64,000 nt of DNA from Pseudoalteromonas sp. G4. Lineage in GTDB: Bacteria; Pseudomonadota; Gammaproteobacteria; Enterobacterales; Alteromonadaceae. The notes beneath the pieces were generated by a model, which was given only the letters and a program-made list of their open reading frames with translations, did no database searches and was not told the origin of the DNA. The DNA lies in contig NZ_JAPEHW010000004.1 in NCBI RefSeq assembly GCF_028875915.1, positions 62,001 to 126,000 on the forward strand, given 5' to 3'. Made by a program: the position numbers and the translations under genes. Below, piece after piece: positions 45,003 to 53,385 of the stretch (position 1 is the stretch's first letter; every line of letters begins with the position of its first letter).

Positions 45003-47243
45003 TTAGCTAACTTTTTTCAAAGTTGCTTGTTCTGGTTTTAATAAGTTCATATCAAAATCAAATTCATCAACACGAATAGCTAATTCACGTTTCACGTTAT
45101 AATCAATCAGCTTTTTATATTCATCTGCCGTGATAATGTTTGCCACAAGTGCATTATCTAGCGTTTCAGCAAAACGAACGCCTGCTTTGATTTCTTTTTT
45201 ACGTAGCGATTTTTTAATCTTCGCTAACATATCTAAGCAATCAAGTTTTGCTAGGTATGCTTGTTGGTTGATATCGTGACCATCACCATTTGATGCGTGA
45301 ACTAAATGCGTTAATTGCTTTTTGAAGTTAGAGTTTAGCTGACACTGATGAGCAAGTTCACGCACTAAATCATCGCTAATACGCATTGATTTCTCAGAAT
45401 ACGTTACGGTGATCAGACGCATAAATTTACGTGTTGCACCTGACGGGAAGTTTGCTAAGAAATCAGCAATTGCGTTTTCAGCTTGGGCAATCGCCCAGCG
45501 TGTCGCGTAGTGGAAATAAGGTGCTGCTTGTGCACGGTCTTCACTTGCTACTTTTTGCTCATAGTAACGAATTGACGCCATTGCCGCGTATAAATAACTC
45601 ATTACATCACCTAAACGTGCAGAAAGTAATTCAGCTTGTTTAAGTTTGCCACCTAATACTAATAGTGAGAAATCAGCATACACTGCAAGTTTTGCAGATA
45701 ACTTGTTAACTGCTTTTTCGTATTGACGCACTTCAGAAAGCTTAGATTTTGCGCCTGCAGTGAAAGGCAGTAAGCCTTTAGTAAATGCACTTAAGCTGTT
45801 TCCTACACTGTAACCAATCGTTTTAGTCAGTAAGCCACGGAACGTCGCATCAGCGTTTTTATCTATGCTGTGAATTGATTCAACCATACTTTGTAGGTGT
45901 GGGTGACAACGCATTACACCTTGACCAAAGATCATTAAGTTACGCGTAAGAATATTTGCACCTTCAACGGTGATTGCAACAGGTTGACCAAGATAACCTT
46001 GTGCCAATGTATTTTGTGGACCACATTGAATTGCTTTACCTGCTTGGATATCCATTGCAGAATTAAGTACATCGCGGCCAAGCTCAGTCATGTGGTATTT
46101 AGCAATCGCTGTTACAACCGATGGTTTTAAGCCAAGGCCTAGTCCTTCTGTTGTCAGTACACGCATTGCTTCTTGTAGGTATGTTTTACCTGCAATATCC
46201 GCTAACTTTTCTTGAATACCTTCAAATAAGCCAATGCTTAAACCAAATTGCTCACGAACAGCTGCATATTCAGAAGCAGATTTCAGCGCAACATGTGCTG
46301 TTGAACACCCTAAAGCTGGTAAAGAGATACCGCGACCTGCACCTAAACAACTCACAAGCATCTGCCAACCGCGGCCAATATTTTTTTGACCACCAATAAT
46401 AAAGTCCATTGGTACAAACACATTTTGGCCACGTGTTGTGCCGTTATAGAACTTAATTCCCATAGGGTTATGACGATTACCAAGTTCAACACCAGGGTGA
46501 TCTTTTGGAATTAACGCACAGGTGATACCTAAATCTTCTACATCACCTAAAAGACCATTAGGATCTTTTACTTTAACCGCTAAACCAAGCACTGTAGCAA
46601 TTGGTGCTAGCGTGATATAACGCTTATCCCATGTTAGCTCTAGGCCAAGTACTTGCTTACCTTGGTATTCACCCATGGTAACGATACCTTGGTCTGGAAT
46701 GCCGCCCGCATCTGAGCCTGCTTCTGGGCTAGTAAGTGCAAAACATGGAATGTCTTGACCAATAGCTAACTTTGGTAGGTATTGCTGACGTTGTTCTTCA
46801 GTGCCATAGTGCATTAATAATTCACCAGGGCCTAACGAGTTTGGCACCATAACCGTAACTGCTACAGCGGTGCTTTTAGTTGCAATTGTGGCAACAATTG
46901 TTGAGTTTGCGTAAGGGCTAAACTCTAAACCACCATATTGCTTTGGAATAATAAGCGAGAAAAACCGATTCGCTTTAATAAATTCTAGAATGTTTTCAGG
47001 TAAGTGATTTGAGCTCTGAATTTCAGTCTCATCAATCATATCAAGTAATTGAGCAACAGGGCCATCCAAGAATGCTTGTTCTTCTTGGCTTAGCTTTGCT
47101 TCAGGCACGGCACGAAGCGCATCAAAATCAGGTTTACCCTGATAAATTGAACCCTCTAACCATACATCACCTGCATCAAGTGCTTCTTGCTCTGTAATTG
47201 AGATACTTGGTAATACTTTCTTCAAACTTGTTCTTAAACTCAT
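45003..47243 (-). CDS. fadE: Acyl-CoA dehydrogenase FadE (DUF1974 type)
   Basis: The 746-residue flavoprotein starts the beta-oxidation cycle. The N-terminal and central parts follow the acyl-CoA dehydrogenase fold: FALTSPEAGSDAGGI (about 166-180), the FAD and substrate segment KFYNGTTRGQNVFVPMDFIIGG and MDIQAGKAIQCGPQNTLAQGYLGQPVAITVEGANILTRNL. The C-terminal 250 residues are the extra DUF1974 domain typical of large FadE. E. coli FadE has 814 residues. It works with fadD in this window. It stands as a single gene. Confidence 0.95.
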   Translation of the reverse strand: MSLRTSLKKVLPSISITEQEALDAGDVWLEGSIYQGKPDFDALRAVPEAKLSQEEQAFLDGPVAQLLDMIDETEIQSSNHLPENILEFIKANRFFSLIIPKQYGGLEFSPYANSTIVATIATKSTAVAVTVMVPNSLGPGELLMHYGTEEQRQQYLPKLAIGQDIPCFALTSPEAGSDAGGIPDQGIVTMGEYQGKQVLGLELTWDKRYITLAPIATVLGLAVKVKDPNGLLGDVEDLGITCALIPKDHPGVELGNRHNPMGIKFYNGTTRGQNVFVPMDFIIGGQKNIGRGWQMLVSCLGAGRGISLPALGCSTAHVALKSASEYAAVREQFGLSIGLFEGIQEKLADIAGKTYLQEAMRVLTTEGLGLGLKPSVVTAIAKYHMTELGRDVLNSAMDIQAGKAIQCGPQNTLAQGYLGQPVAITVEGANILTRNLMIFGQGVMRCHPHLQSMVESIHSIDKNADATFRGLLTKTIGYSVGNSLSAFTKGLLPFTAGAKSKLSEVRQYEKAVNKLSAKLAVYADFSLLVLGGKLKQAELLSARLGDVMSYLYAAMASIRYYEQKVASEDRAQAAPYFHYATRWAIAQAENAIADFLANFPSGATRKFMRLITVTYSEKSMRISDDLVRELAHQCQLNSNFKKQLTHLVHASNGDGHDINQQAYLAKLDCLDMLAKIKKSLRKKEIKAGVRFAETLDNALVANIITADEYKKLIDYNVKRELAIRVDEFDFDMNLLKPEQATLKKVS

Positions 47244-47488
47244 GGCTACTCATCCGACCAGATAATTTTTATACATTACGTCATAAAATTTCCCTTAGAT
47301 CAATTACTCTATTTAAAAAAATTAATATTTTTATTACATATCAGGGTTATATTACTGAAATTATTGAATTTAAATTTATATACACATGTACGCTGAAATG
47401 GCTTTTAAAGGCAATTTTCATGCAATTTTAGAAAAGTTTGTTCGTTTATTTAGCTTGTAAGGTTATGGCTATAAAATTTTTAAGATTA
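47244..47488. other. Intergenic region upstream of fadE
   Basis: This 245-base AT-rich stretch carries the fadE promoter on the minus strand. I saw no clear FadR, PsrA or other named operator, only loose palindromes such as AAATTT. A plus-strand frame at 47198-47431 overlaps the fadE start antisense and lacks a ribosome-binding site. Confidence 0.4.
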
Positions 47489-47512
47489 AAAAAGGGCCAT
47501 TTAGGCCCCTTT
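47489..47512 (-). terminator. Terminator of the bacterioferritin pair
   Basis: Stem AAAGGG(G)CC / GGCCCTTT with one bulged G and a 5-base loop, with T-runs on both sides; directly after the stop of the second bfr gene. Confidence 0.85.
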
Positions 47513-47513
47513 T

Positions 47514-47996
47514 TTATGGTGTTTCGTGTTTCATTTGAGATTGAATATAATTTGGCAAGCCGATTAAATTTATCAAATTAAGATGCTGCTCTAACCAATA
47601 AATATGATCCATTTCGGTATCATCGAGTAGTTTTTCTAAAATTTCTCTTGTTACATAGTCTTTTTCAGTTTCACAAACAGAAATAATCTCGATTAGACTT
47701 TTTTGCACTGTGTGTTCAGCAGCTAAATCGTTCTCGAGCATCTCTTTAACATTGCTACCAACATTGATTGGCTTACGTGATGCTGTATCTGGTGTGCCCT
47801 CTAAAAACAATATACGCTCAATGAGTTTGTTAGCGTGTTCTAACTCTTCTTCATATTCATGTGACAACTGGTGGTGAAGTTTTTCAATGCCCCAATCTTC
47901 ATAAATTTTGCTATGTGCAAGGTATTGATCCATTGAAGTCAGTTCAAGCGTTAGTTGTCTATTGAGCAAATCAATAATCTTTTGGTTACCTTTCAT
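47514..47996 (-). CDS. bfr: Bacterioferritin, ferroxidase-type subunit without haem ligand
   Basis: This 160-residue subunit keeps every ferroxidase-centre residue: Glu18, Glu51, His54, Glu94 and the Glu128/His131 pair (E127/H130 equivalents, one residue shifted by an insertion). The haem-ligating Met52 is Leu52, so it should not bind haem by itself. It lies 3 bases after its partner, which shows the opposite pattern. Together they should form a mixed 24-mer for iron storage and peroxide control, as in Neisseria and some pseudomonads. Confidence 0.92.
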   Translation of the reverse strand: MKGNQKIIDLLNRQLTLELTSMDQYLAHSKIYEDWGIEKLHHQLSHEYEEELEHANKLIERILFLEGTPDTASRKPINVGSNVKEMLENDLAAEHTVQKSLIEIISVCETEKDYVTREILEKLLDDTEMDHIYWLEQHLNLINLIGLPNYIQSQMKHETP

Positions 47997-47999
47997 AAC

Positions 48000-48470
48000 C
48001 TACTCCTCAATCTGACTTTGCAGGTAATTTTCAATACCAATATTGTTAATTAGAGAAAGTTGCGTTTCTAACCAATCAATATAATCTTCTTCATATTCTA
48101 GAATATCTTCTAACAGCTCACGGCTAACGTAATCTTGCTTTTCTTCACATAAAGCAATTGATTGTTTTAACAAAGGAACTTGATCCATTTGCATCGCTAA
48201 GTCACATTCGAGCATTTCTTTCGAGTGTTCACCAATACGTAAGCGCTCTAAGTGTTGTAAGTTTGGTAACCCCTCTAAAAACAAAATTCGCTCGATTAAA
48301 TCATCCGCTTGTTTCATATCCTTGATGGATTTTTTATAAGCTTTTTCGTTAAGTTCTTCTAATCCCCAATTTTTAAACATCCGAGCATGTAGAAAAAATT
48401 GATTAATAGACGTTAACTCATGGGTAAGCACCTGATTTAACGCTGAGAGTACTTCTTTATTTCCTTTCAT
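48000..48470 (-). CDS. bfr: Bacterioferritin, haem-type subunit with degraded ferroxidase centre
   Basis: This 156-residue subunit is close to E. coli Bfr at the N-terminus (INQFFLHARMFKNWGLEEL) and keeps the haem ligand Met52, but four of six ferroxidase residues are changed: Glu51 to Asp, His54 to Gln, Glu94 to Gln and His130 to Tyr; Glu18 and Glu127 remain. It should bind inter-subunit haem yet be poor at oxidising iron. It is first in the two-gene unit. The haem probably helps release stored iron through a ferredoxin. Confidence 0.92.
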   Translation of the reverse strand: MKGNKEVLSALNQVLTHELTSINQFFLHARMFKNWGLEELNEKAYKKSIKDMKQADDLIERILFLEGLPNLQHLERLRIGEHSKEMLECDLAMQMDQVPLLKQSIALCEEKQDYVSRELLEDILEYEEDYIDWLETQLSLINNIGIENYLQSQIEE

Positions 48471-48604
48471 TTCGATTACTCAATACATTACTTGGTAGTT
48501 TAACTTTAGCTAATCCAGATTTAGATACAAGCCTTCAGCAAGACCGTTTTTATATTAAAATTTCAATAACCTAGATAAATCGTTTAAGCAATTTGTAAGG
48601 CTAT

Positions 48605-48619
48605 TGAAAATCATTTTCA
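48605..48619. promoter_or_regulatory. Possible Fur box
   Basis: TGAAAAT-C-ATTTTCA is a perfect 7-1-7 palindrome that matches the Fur unit TGATAAT-N-ATTATCA at 12 of the 14 arm bases. It lies 135 bases before the first bfr gene and 73 bases before the small plus-strand gene. Iron control of ferritin genes makes it plausible. Confidence 0.45.
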
Positions 48620-48691
48620 CTAGAGTTATTGAACACAAAATAGTCACTATGTACTAGACTAAAATAACGTGGGTAAGGTTGGAGAATATAA

Positions 48692-48931
48692 ATGAAATCC
48701 GCACCTAAACAATTGCTCATTGTTGGCATAACATTTATCGCATTTAGTGCCCTGGTGTTAAATGTAATGATGAGTGAGTATTCAGGCTGGACTGAAAAAT
48801 TGGCCTGTTACGATAAGTGTAAAACCCTTGGCTTTGAACAATGTATTTTCAAAAAAAACAATGATAATGCGCTGCCAAATCGATGTAACGGCTTGCAAAA
48901 CAAAGACATTATCGTACTTGTTTTAAATTAA
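48692..48931 (+). CDS. Small membrane-anchored protein, unknown
   Basis: The 79-residue product has a GGAG ribosome-binding site 7 bases before its ATG. One hydrophobic helix (about 8-27, LLIVGITFIAFSALVLNVMM) is followed by a Cys-containing extracytoplasmic part (CYDKCKTLGFEQCIF ... RCNG) with four Cys that could form two disulfides. No family is recognised. Its stop overlaps the end of the convergent GGDEF gene by 9 bases. Confidence 0.6.
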   Translation: MKSAPKQLLIVGITFIAFSALVLNVMMSEYSGWTEKLACYDKCKTLGFEQCIFKKNNDNALPNRCNGLQNKDIIVLVLN

Positions 48932-49612
48932 TTGCTCTTCAAGTTCGCTAAACAGGTTTTCAAGCTCGGCTTTGTTATAAACCGAACTTGCTGCACAGCT
49001 AAATTTTAACGATTGCCCAAGCAACTTATCTCGGTTTATCGAAATCGCTTCAAATTGTTGTTTTAAGTGTTCAGTTTCATTATGCTCTAATCCTGGGCAC
49101 AGGCAAACGAATTGCCCAGCTTGCCAATAGGCTACTAGTTGCTCCCCAGTAAGATGCTTAGAAATATGATATAAAATTTCTATCATCACATGTTCTAAAA
49201 CAGTTTGACCAAGTGTTGATCGTATGTTTTCTAAACCTTCTATATCGACTAATAACACCCCTACTGGGTACTCTTTCTTTTGATTAATTTGATTTAATAT
49301 ACGTTGAACTGCACGACGATTAGGTAAGTTTGTCATTGGGTCGATCATTGAGAGTTCTTCTGCGTAAAGTGATAACGCACGTGTATCTTGCCAACGACGA
49401 TATGAAAATATAGAAAAGCCAAAAGCTAACATACATAATGTTGGGATTATCTCAGCAATACCATGGATCCCAACTTCATGACTTAGTACGTGAAGCCAAT
49501 CAATCACATCAAAAAGTAAAAATAAAACATAACTTGCAGCAAACAAAAGTAAAAGTGAGATTAAATCCCAAAACATACGTTTACGTATTTGCTCTTTGAT
49601 TTTATCTATCAT
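48923..49612 (-). CDS. Membrane protein with degenerate GGDEF domain
   Basis: The 229-residue protein has two N-terminal helices (about 15-35 and 50-70) and a GGDEF domain beginning with the conserved DPMTNLPNRRAVQRIL. The catalytic loop that should read (G/A)GDEF reads QAGQF in AYWQAGQFVCLC, so metal and GTP binding are lost and it cannot be a diguanylate cyclase. It may bind nucleotide or partner with another cyclase. No sensory domain is present. Confidence 0.82.
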   Translation of the reverse strand: MIDKIKEQIRKRMFWDLISLLLLFAASYVLFLLFDVIDWLHVLSHEVGIHGIAEIIPTLCMLAFGFSIFSYRRWQDTRALSLYAEELSMIDPMTNLPNRRAVQRILNQINQKKEYPVGVLLVDIEGLENIRSTLGQTVLEHVMIEILYHISKHLTGEQLVAYWQAGQFVCLCPGLEHNETEHLKQQFEAISINRDKLLGQSLKFSCAASSVYNKAELENLFSELEEQLI

Positions 49613-49701
49613 GACTGCCCGCTAACTAACTATTTATGAAACAATATAAAAATACCGTGACGTAAGTTTAGCAGTTAGCGACATGTCAATTTGAACTTAT
49701 A

Positions 49702-51108
49702 TTAGGTACCGCAGTATGTACGATATGCATCATCAAATGCGTTATTTGCTTGCAATAAATCGCTATCGTCTTGGTCGAGAGATACAAAATAAAGTTCAAT
49801 ATAATTAGATGCTTGTAAAGGCTCTGCTACACATAAATCGAGTAATTTTTCGATTGTAACATTATAAAAATGTTTCTTAGGGTTAACATGACACATCCTA
49901 TCAATTAAGTCTATCTTCTTATTCTTTTGCCATGATTTGTACCAATTTGAAGAGATGATTACATCGTTTGATAAATTGTTTAGTTCAATATTTGATAAAA
50001 CCGTAAATGTATTTCGATAATCCAGTTTTTCATCTTTCATATATGCTAATAAAGAAACAATCAGGTCTTTTGAATTTGGGTTCTCTGAATCGAGTGCGAG
50101 TTTTTCACACATAAGTAAATGATAGTGTTTTTCATATTCTGTTGGAAATTTATTAAGTACAGCAGAGAGTAATTCGATGGCAGTTTCTTCATTTCCATCA
50201 ATAAGCGGAATTAAACTCTCAGCTAGTCGCGCTAAATTCCAGTGCATAATTCCTGGTTGATTTTGAAACGCATAACGCCCCTGCCTATCAATTGAGCTGA
50301 AAACCTGATTTGGATTGTATTCTCCCATAAAAGCACAAGGACCAAAATCGATTGCCTCACCAGATAACAGGATATTATCGGTGTTCATTACTCCATGAAT
50401 AAAGCCATTTGCCATCCAACTTGCTACAAGTGTTGCTAGTTTTTTTGCTACTGATTCAAATAATGAAAGATATGGGTTTTGTGAATTAATTAACTCAGGA
50501 TAGAGTGTGTTTATAGTGAAATCAGCGAGTGACTTTAACACCAAAGGGTCTTGATGCATTGCTGCAAATTGAAAACTACCTATACGGATATGACTTTTCG
50601 CAACCCGACAAACCAATCCTACCTGTTCCGGCTCGTTTCGCATAATGGCTTCATTGCCAGCGATAACATATAAACTACGACATGTTTTAATATTCAAAGT
50701 AGCAAGATATTCACTCACTGTATATTCACGTAAAGCAGCTCTTAGTGTTGACTTTCCATCGCCGCCACGAGAGTAACTCGTTTTACCACTGCCTTTTAAT
50801 TGTAAGTCCACATCATAATTTAAATGAGAAGCAACTTGTCCTAATAAATGCGCTCTTCCATCACCAAGCTGAGGCACTAAATTGCCAAATTGATGGCCTG
50901 CATAACCAAGTGCTAATGGATTACTGCCAGATATAACCTTATTACCACTTAAAAAATCAATATCTCGATTACGAAATTCGTTTGGTAGATCTAATTGTTT
51001 AGCTAGATCCTTATTGAAAACAACTAAACTAGGTTCGGTCATTTGTTCAGGGCAAATTGATTGAAATAACACCTCAGGTAGTTCACTATAGCGTTGTTTA
51101 AGCGACAT
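49702..51108 (-). CDS. selO: SelO/YdiU protein adenylyltransferase
   Basis: I start at the ATG at 51108 (MSLKQRYSELPEVLFQSICP), giving 468 residues; the open frame extends 28 codons further without family similarity. Motifs of the SelO pseudokinase fold are complete: GYAGHQFGNLVPQLGDGRAHLLG, LQLKGSGKTSYSRGGDGKSTLRAALREY, and GFIHGVMNTDNILLSGEAIDFGPCAF with inverted ATP binding. SelO adds AMP to Ser, Thr or Tyr of redox proteins. The C-terminal RTYCGT has Cys where many eukaryotic members have selenocysteine. Confidence 0.93.
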   Translation of the reverse strand: MSLKQRYSELPEVLFQSICPEQMTEPSLVVFNKDLAKQLDLPNEFRNRDIDFLSGNKVISGSNPLALGYAGHQFGNLVPQLGDGRAHLLGQVASHLNYDVDLQLKGSGKTSYSRGGDGKSTLRAALREYTVSEYLATLNIKTCRSLYVIAGNEAIMRNEPEQVGLVCRVAKSHIRIGSFQFAAMHQDPLVLKSLADFTINTLYPELINSQNPYLSLFESVAKKLATLVASWMANGFIHGVMNTDNILLSGEAIDFGPCAFMGEYNPNQVFSSIDRQGRYAFQNQPGIMHWNLARLAESLIPLIDGNEETAIELLSAVLNKFPTEYEKHYHLLMCEKLALDSENPNSKDLIVSLLAYMKDEKLDYRNTFTVLSNIELNNLSNDVIISSNWYKSWQKNKKIDLIDRMCHVNPKKHFYNVTIEKLLDLCVAEPLQASNYIELYFVSLDQDDSDLLQANNAFDDAYRTYCGT

Positions 51109-51152
51109 AAATTTCCAAAAAATAATAATGAGTAAAATGGAAGCTCTCAGCA

Positions 51153-52097
51153 ATGATAAAGCCGATAATTGATACTTTTTGCCAGCTACCATACCAAATA
51201 GACTACGCGCAAAGCCATTTTCAAAACAAAAACTATCATCATCTAAGTAAAATTAGTGATGAGCAATACAATGACTTAATGATTGTTTTACGTTATTTAT
51301 TGTCAGTTGGTTTACAAAACACAAATAGCTACAACCGCTATCGTAATGAAGTTGAAAAATTAGTGTTATGGCTTTGGTATCAGCAAAACCAAACATTAGC
51401 ACATATTGATGAAGCATTATTAAAAGAATATTTGCACTTCTTGCAAACACCACCTGAAGATTGGCAAATGACCCGAAAGGCTACTCGTTTTAAATTAGTT
51501 GAAAACGTAAGGGTATATAACCCACATTGGCGCCCTTTTATCAAAACCACAACGTGTTACGAATCACGCGCCTCAACCTATACAATTCTGAATCATTTTT
51601 GTAATCACTTGTGTGATACTAAGATCATTAAAGACAACCCAATTAAGTTACTTAGAAAACGCGATAGCGTGTTAAACAACACAACAAAGCCATTAAGTAA
51701 GGTTAATGAAGTATCATATGAATGTATCGAATCACAGTTTGCTAAGTGTCAAGATGACATTCATCGCGTGCGTGATTTACTTCTCTATTATTTTGTAAAA
51801 CATAAAAATGTGATGCTCCAGTCATTTTCTTTACAAGCTGATGGTTTTTATCCCCAATTAGCGCATTTAGATATTTCGAATGAATTATTTTATTTTTATC
51901 AGAATGGGCAATTACAATCTCTCACGTTATGCCCGTTAGGTTTAAAAATGGCCGAACAATATGTACTGTTACGTGGTTGCCAAATATCTAAAAGTGCTCC
52001 TCTTTTACATAAGCAACGCGGTGAAGGATGCTACGAAGTCAGGCAATTGAGAAGAATGATTAAAGCTGTCGAAAATGAGTTAAATACCGATGCATAA
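51153..52097 (+). CDS. Degenerate tyrosine recombinase-like protein
   Basis: The 314-residue protein has an N-terminal SAM-like core-binding domain typical of XerC/phage-type integrases (SYNRYRNEVEKLVLWLWYQQNQTLAHIDEALLKEYLHFL). The C-terminal catalytic domain is short: the Arg I region reads LYYFVKHKNVMLQSF, and after VRQLRRMIKAVENEL the protein stops with no nucleophilic Tyr. It is unlikely to recombine DNA. No att-like repeats or cargo flank it, so it seems a vertically kept relic or DNA-binding derivative. It overlaps the antiporter start by 8 bases. Confidence 0.55.
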   Translation: MIKPIIDTFCQLPYQIDYAQSHFQNKNYHHLSKISDEQYNDLMIVLRYLLSVGLQNTNSYNRYRNEVEKLVLWLWYQQNQTLAHIDEALLKEYLHFLQTPPEDWQMTRKATRFKLVENVRVYNPHWRPFIKTTTCYESRASTYTILNHFCNHLCDTKIIKDNPIKLLRKRDSVLNNTTKPLSKVNEVSYECIESQFAKCQDDIHRVRDLLLYYFVKHKNVMLQSFSLQADGFYPQLAHLDISNELFYFYQNGQLQSLTLCPLGLKMAEQYVLLRGCQISKSAPLLHKQRGEGCYEVRQLRRMIKAVENELNTDA

Positions 52098-53268
52098 TGA
52101 ATACACTTTATTTGTCGTAATTACATGCGTACTCATCGCTTATTCACTCTTTGCCAAGCGAATACACCAGTTAAACATTACTGGCCCCATGTTTATGTTA
52201 ACTGCAGGGTTAATTTATTCTTTTGTTTTTTATGGCACCAGTAAAATAGATGTTGAATTGACATCATTTCAAATTTATATCGAACTTACATTAGCACTTA
52301 TTTTATTTAGTGATGCTGCAAAAACAAAATTAGCTGTTTTAACACACAGCTATGCTTACCCTCTTTTACTGTTATTAGTTGCACTACCCATTACATTTGC
52401 ACTCGGATCCCTACTTGGAAGCCTACTCTTTACAGAGCTGCCATTTCTCCATATTGCTTTGCTAGCAATTATATTAACTCCTACAGATGCAGCACTTAGC
52501 AGCAATTTTATTGAAAATAGTAAAATACCTGAACAAACACGTGAGGCAGTTAATGTTGAAAGTGGTTTAAATGATGGTTTAGCTGTCCCAATATTCTTAT
52601 TACTGCTGTATTCAGCGATTAATCAACAAACGCCTGATTTATCAAAAACCATGATTATTGCAATAAAGGAAATAGGTATTGCGACCTTAATAGCAGGTTT
52701 TGTTAGTCCGCTTATTTTTAAAGTCGTGTTATTTTCTGAAAAATACCGTTTGTATAACAAAGATAATGAAGTTTTTATTTTTGTGGCTATCGCTGTCTTA
52801 ATTTATCTATTAACGCAATCCCTTGGCGGCAGTGGATTTTTTGCCGCGTTTATTGCTGGTTTATTATTTGATATTAAATTTAAATCCGCCTTTAAACCTC
52901 AACGCTTAAGTAATGCCCATGCGCTTGCAAATACCTGTGCACTAATAATTTGGTTTGTTTTTGCTAATTTTGCCTTCACCTATTTACATAATGGTGTTGA
53001 ATTAAAGGCCATTATCTTTGCAATTTTAGCGTTAACTATTATGCGCATTTTACCTGTTTTACTGTCATTATTATTTACAGCATTACCTTTCAAACAACGT
53101 ATTTTACTGGCTTGGTTTGGCCCAAGAGGCTTGGCATCTGTAGTTTTCACCTTGATTTTAATCCAAGAACTCACTTCAGTTTCTGAGCTAATTATAGATA
53201 GTGCAATTTTAACAATAATTTTAAGTGTTATTTTTCATGGTCTTAGCGCAAAGTTAAAGTTAAAATAA
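52090..53268 (+). CDS. Cation/proton antiporter (CPA1 family)
   Basis: The 392-residue membrane protein has about 12 helices and the CPA1 core: ILTPTDAALSSNFIENSKIPEQTREAVNVESGLNDGLAVPIFLLLL with the transport-site Asp of the ND pair. It exchanges Na+ or K+ for H+, useful in a marine setting. Its ATG lies inside the end of the recombinase-like gene (8-base overlap), so the two are translationally coupled, an odd pairing. It lacks a long cytoplasmic tail. Confidence 0.92.
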   Translation: MHNEYTLFVVITCVLIAYSLFAKRIHQLNITGPMFMLTAGLIYSFVFYGTSKIDVELTSFQIYIELTLALILFSDAAKTKLAVLTHSYAYPLLLLLVALPITFALGSLLGSLLFTELPFLHIALLAIILTPTDAALSSNFIENSKIPEQTREAVNVESGLNDGLAVPIFLLLLYSAINQQTPDLSKTMIIAIKEIGIATLIAGFVSPLIFKVVLFSEKYRLYNKDNEVFIFVAIAVLIYLLTQSLGGSGFFAAFIAGLLFDIKFKSAFKPQRLSNAHALANTCALIIWFVFANFAFTYLHNGVELKAIIFAILALTIMRILPVLLSLLFTALPFKQRILLAWFGPRGLASVVFTLILIQELTSVSELIIDSAILTIILSVIFHGLSAKLKLK

Positions 53269-53385
53269 ACCAAAGTTAATACTTTGTTAACATTCATTTA
53301 CAGCAATAATGTTAAATTAGTGTGAATTTCAATTACACACTGTTACATTCTGAGTTCCTAAAACGACAACAACCTGGGAACTATT

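Noticed and set aside
47198-47431. 77-residue plus-strand frame across the fadE start
   Set aside because: Overlaps the fadE start antisense, has no ribosome-binding site and a composition expected of AT-rich spacer.
51153-52097. Prophage or integrative element around the recombinase-like gene
   Set aside because: No tRNA, no flanking direct repeats, no phage or plasmid genes, and the neighbours are ordinary core genes.
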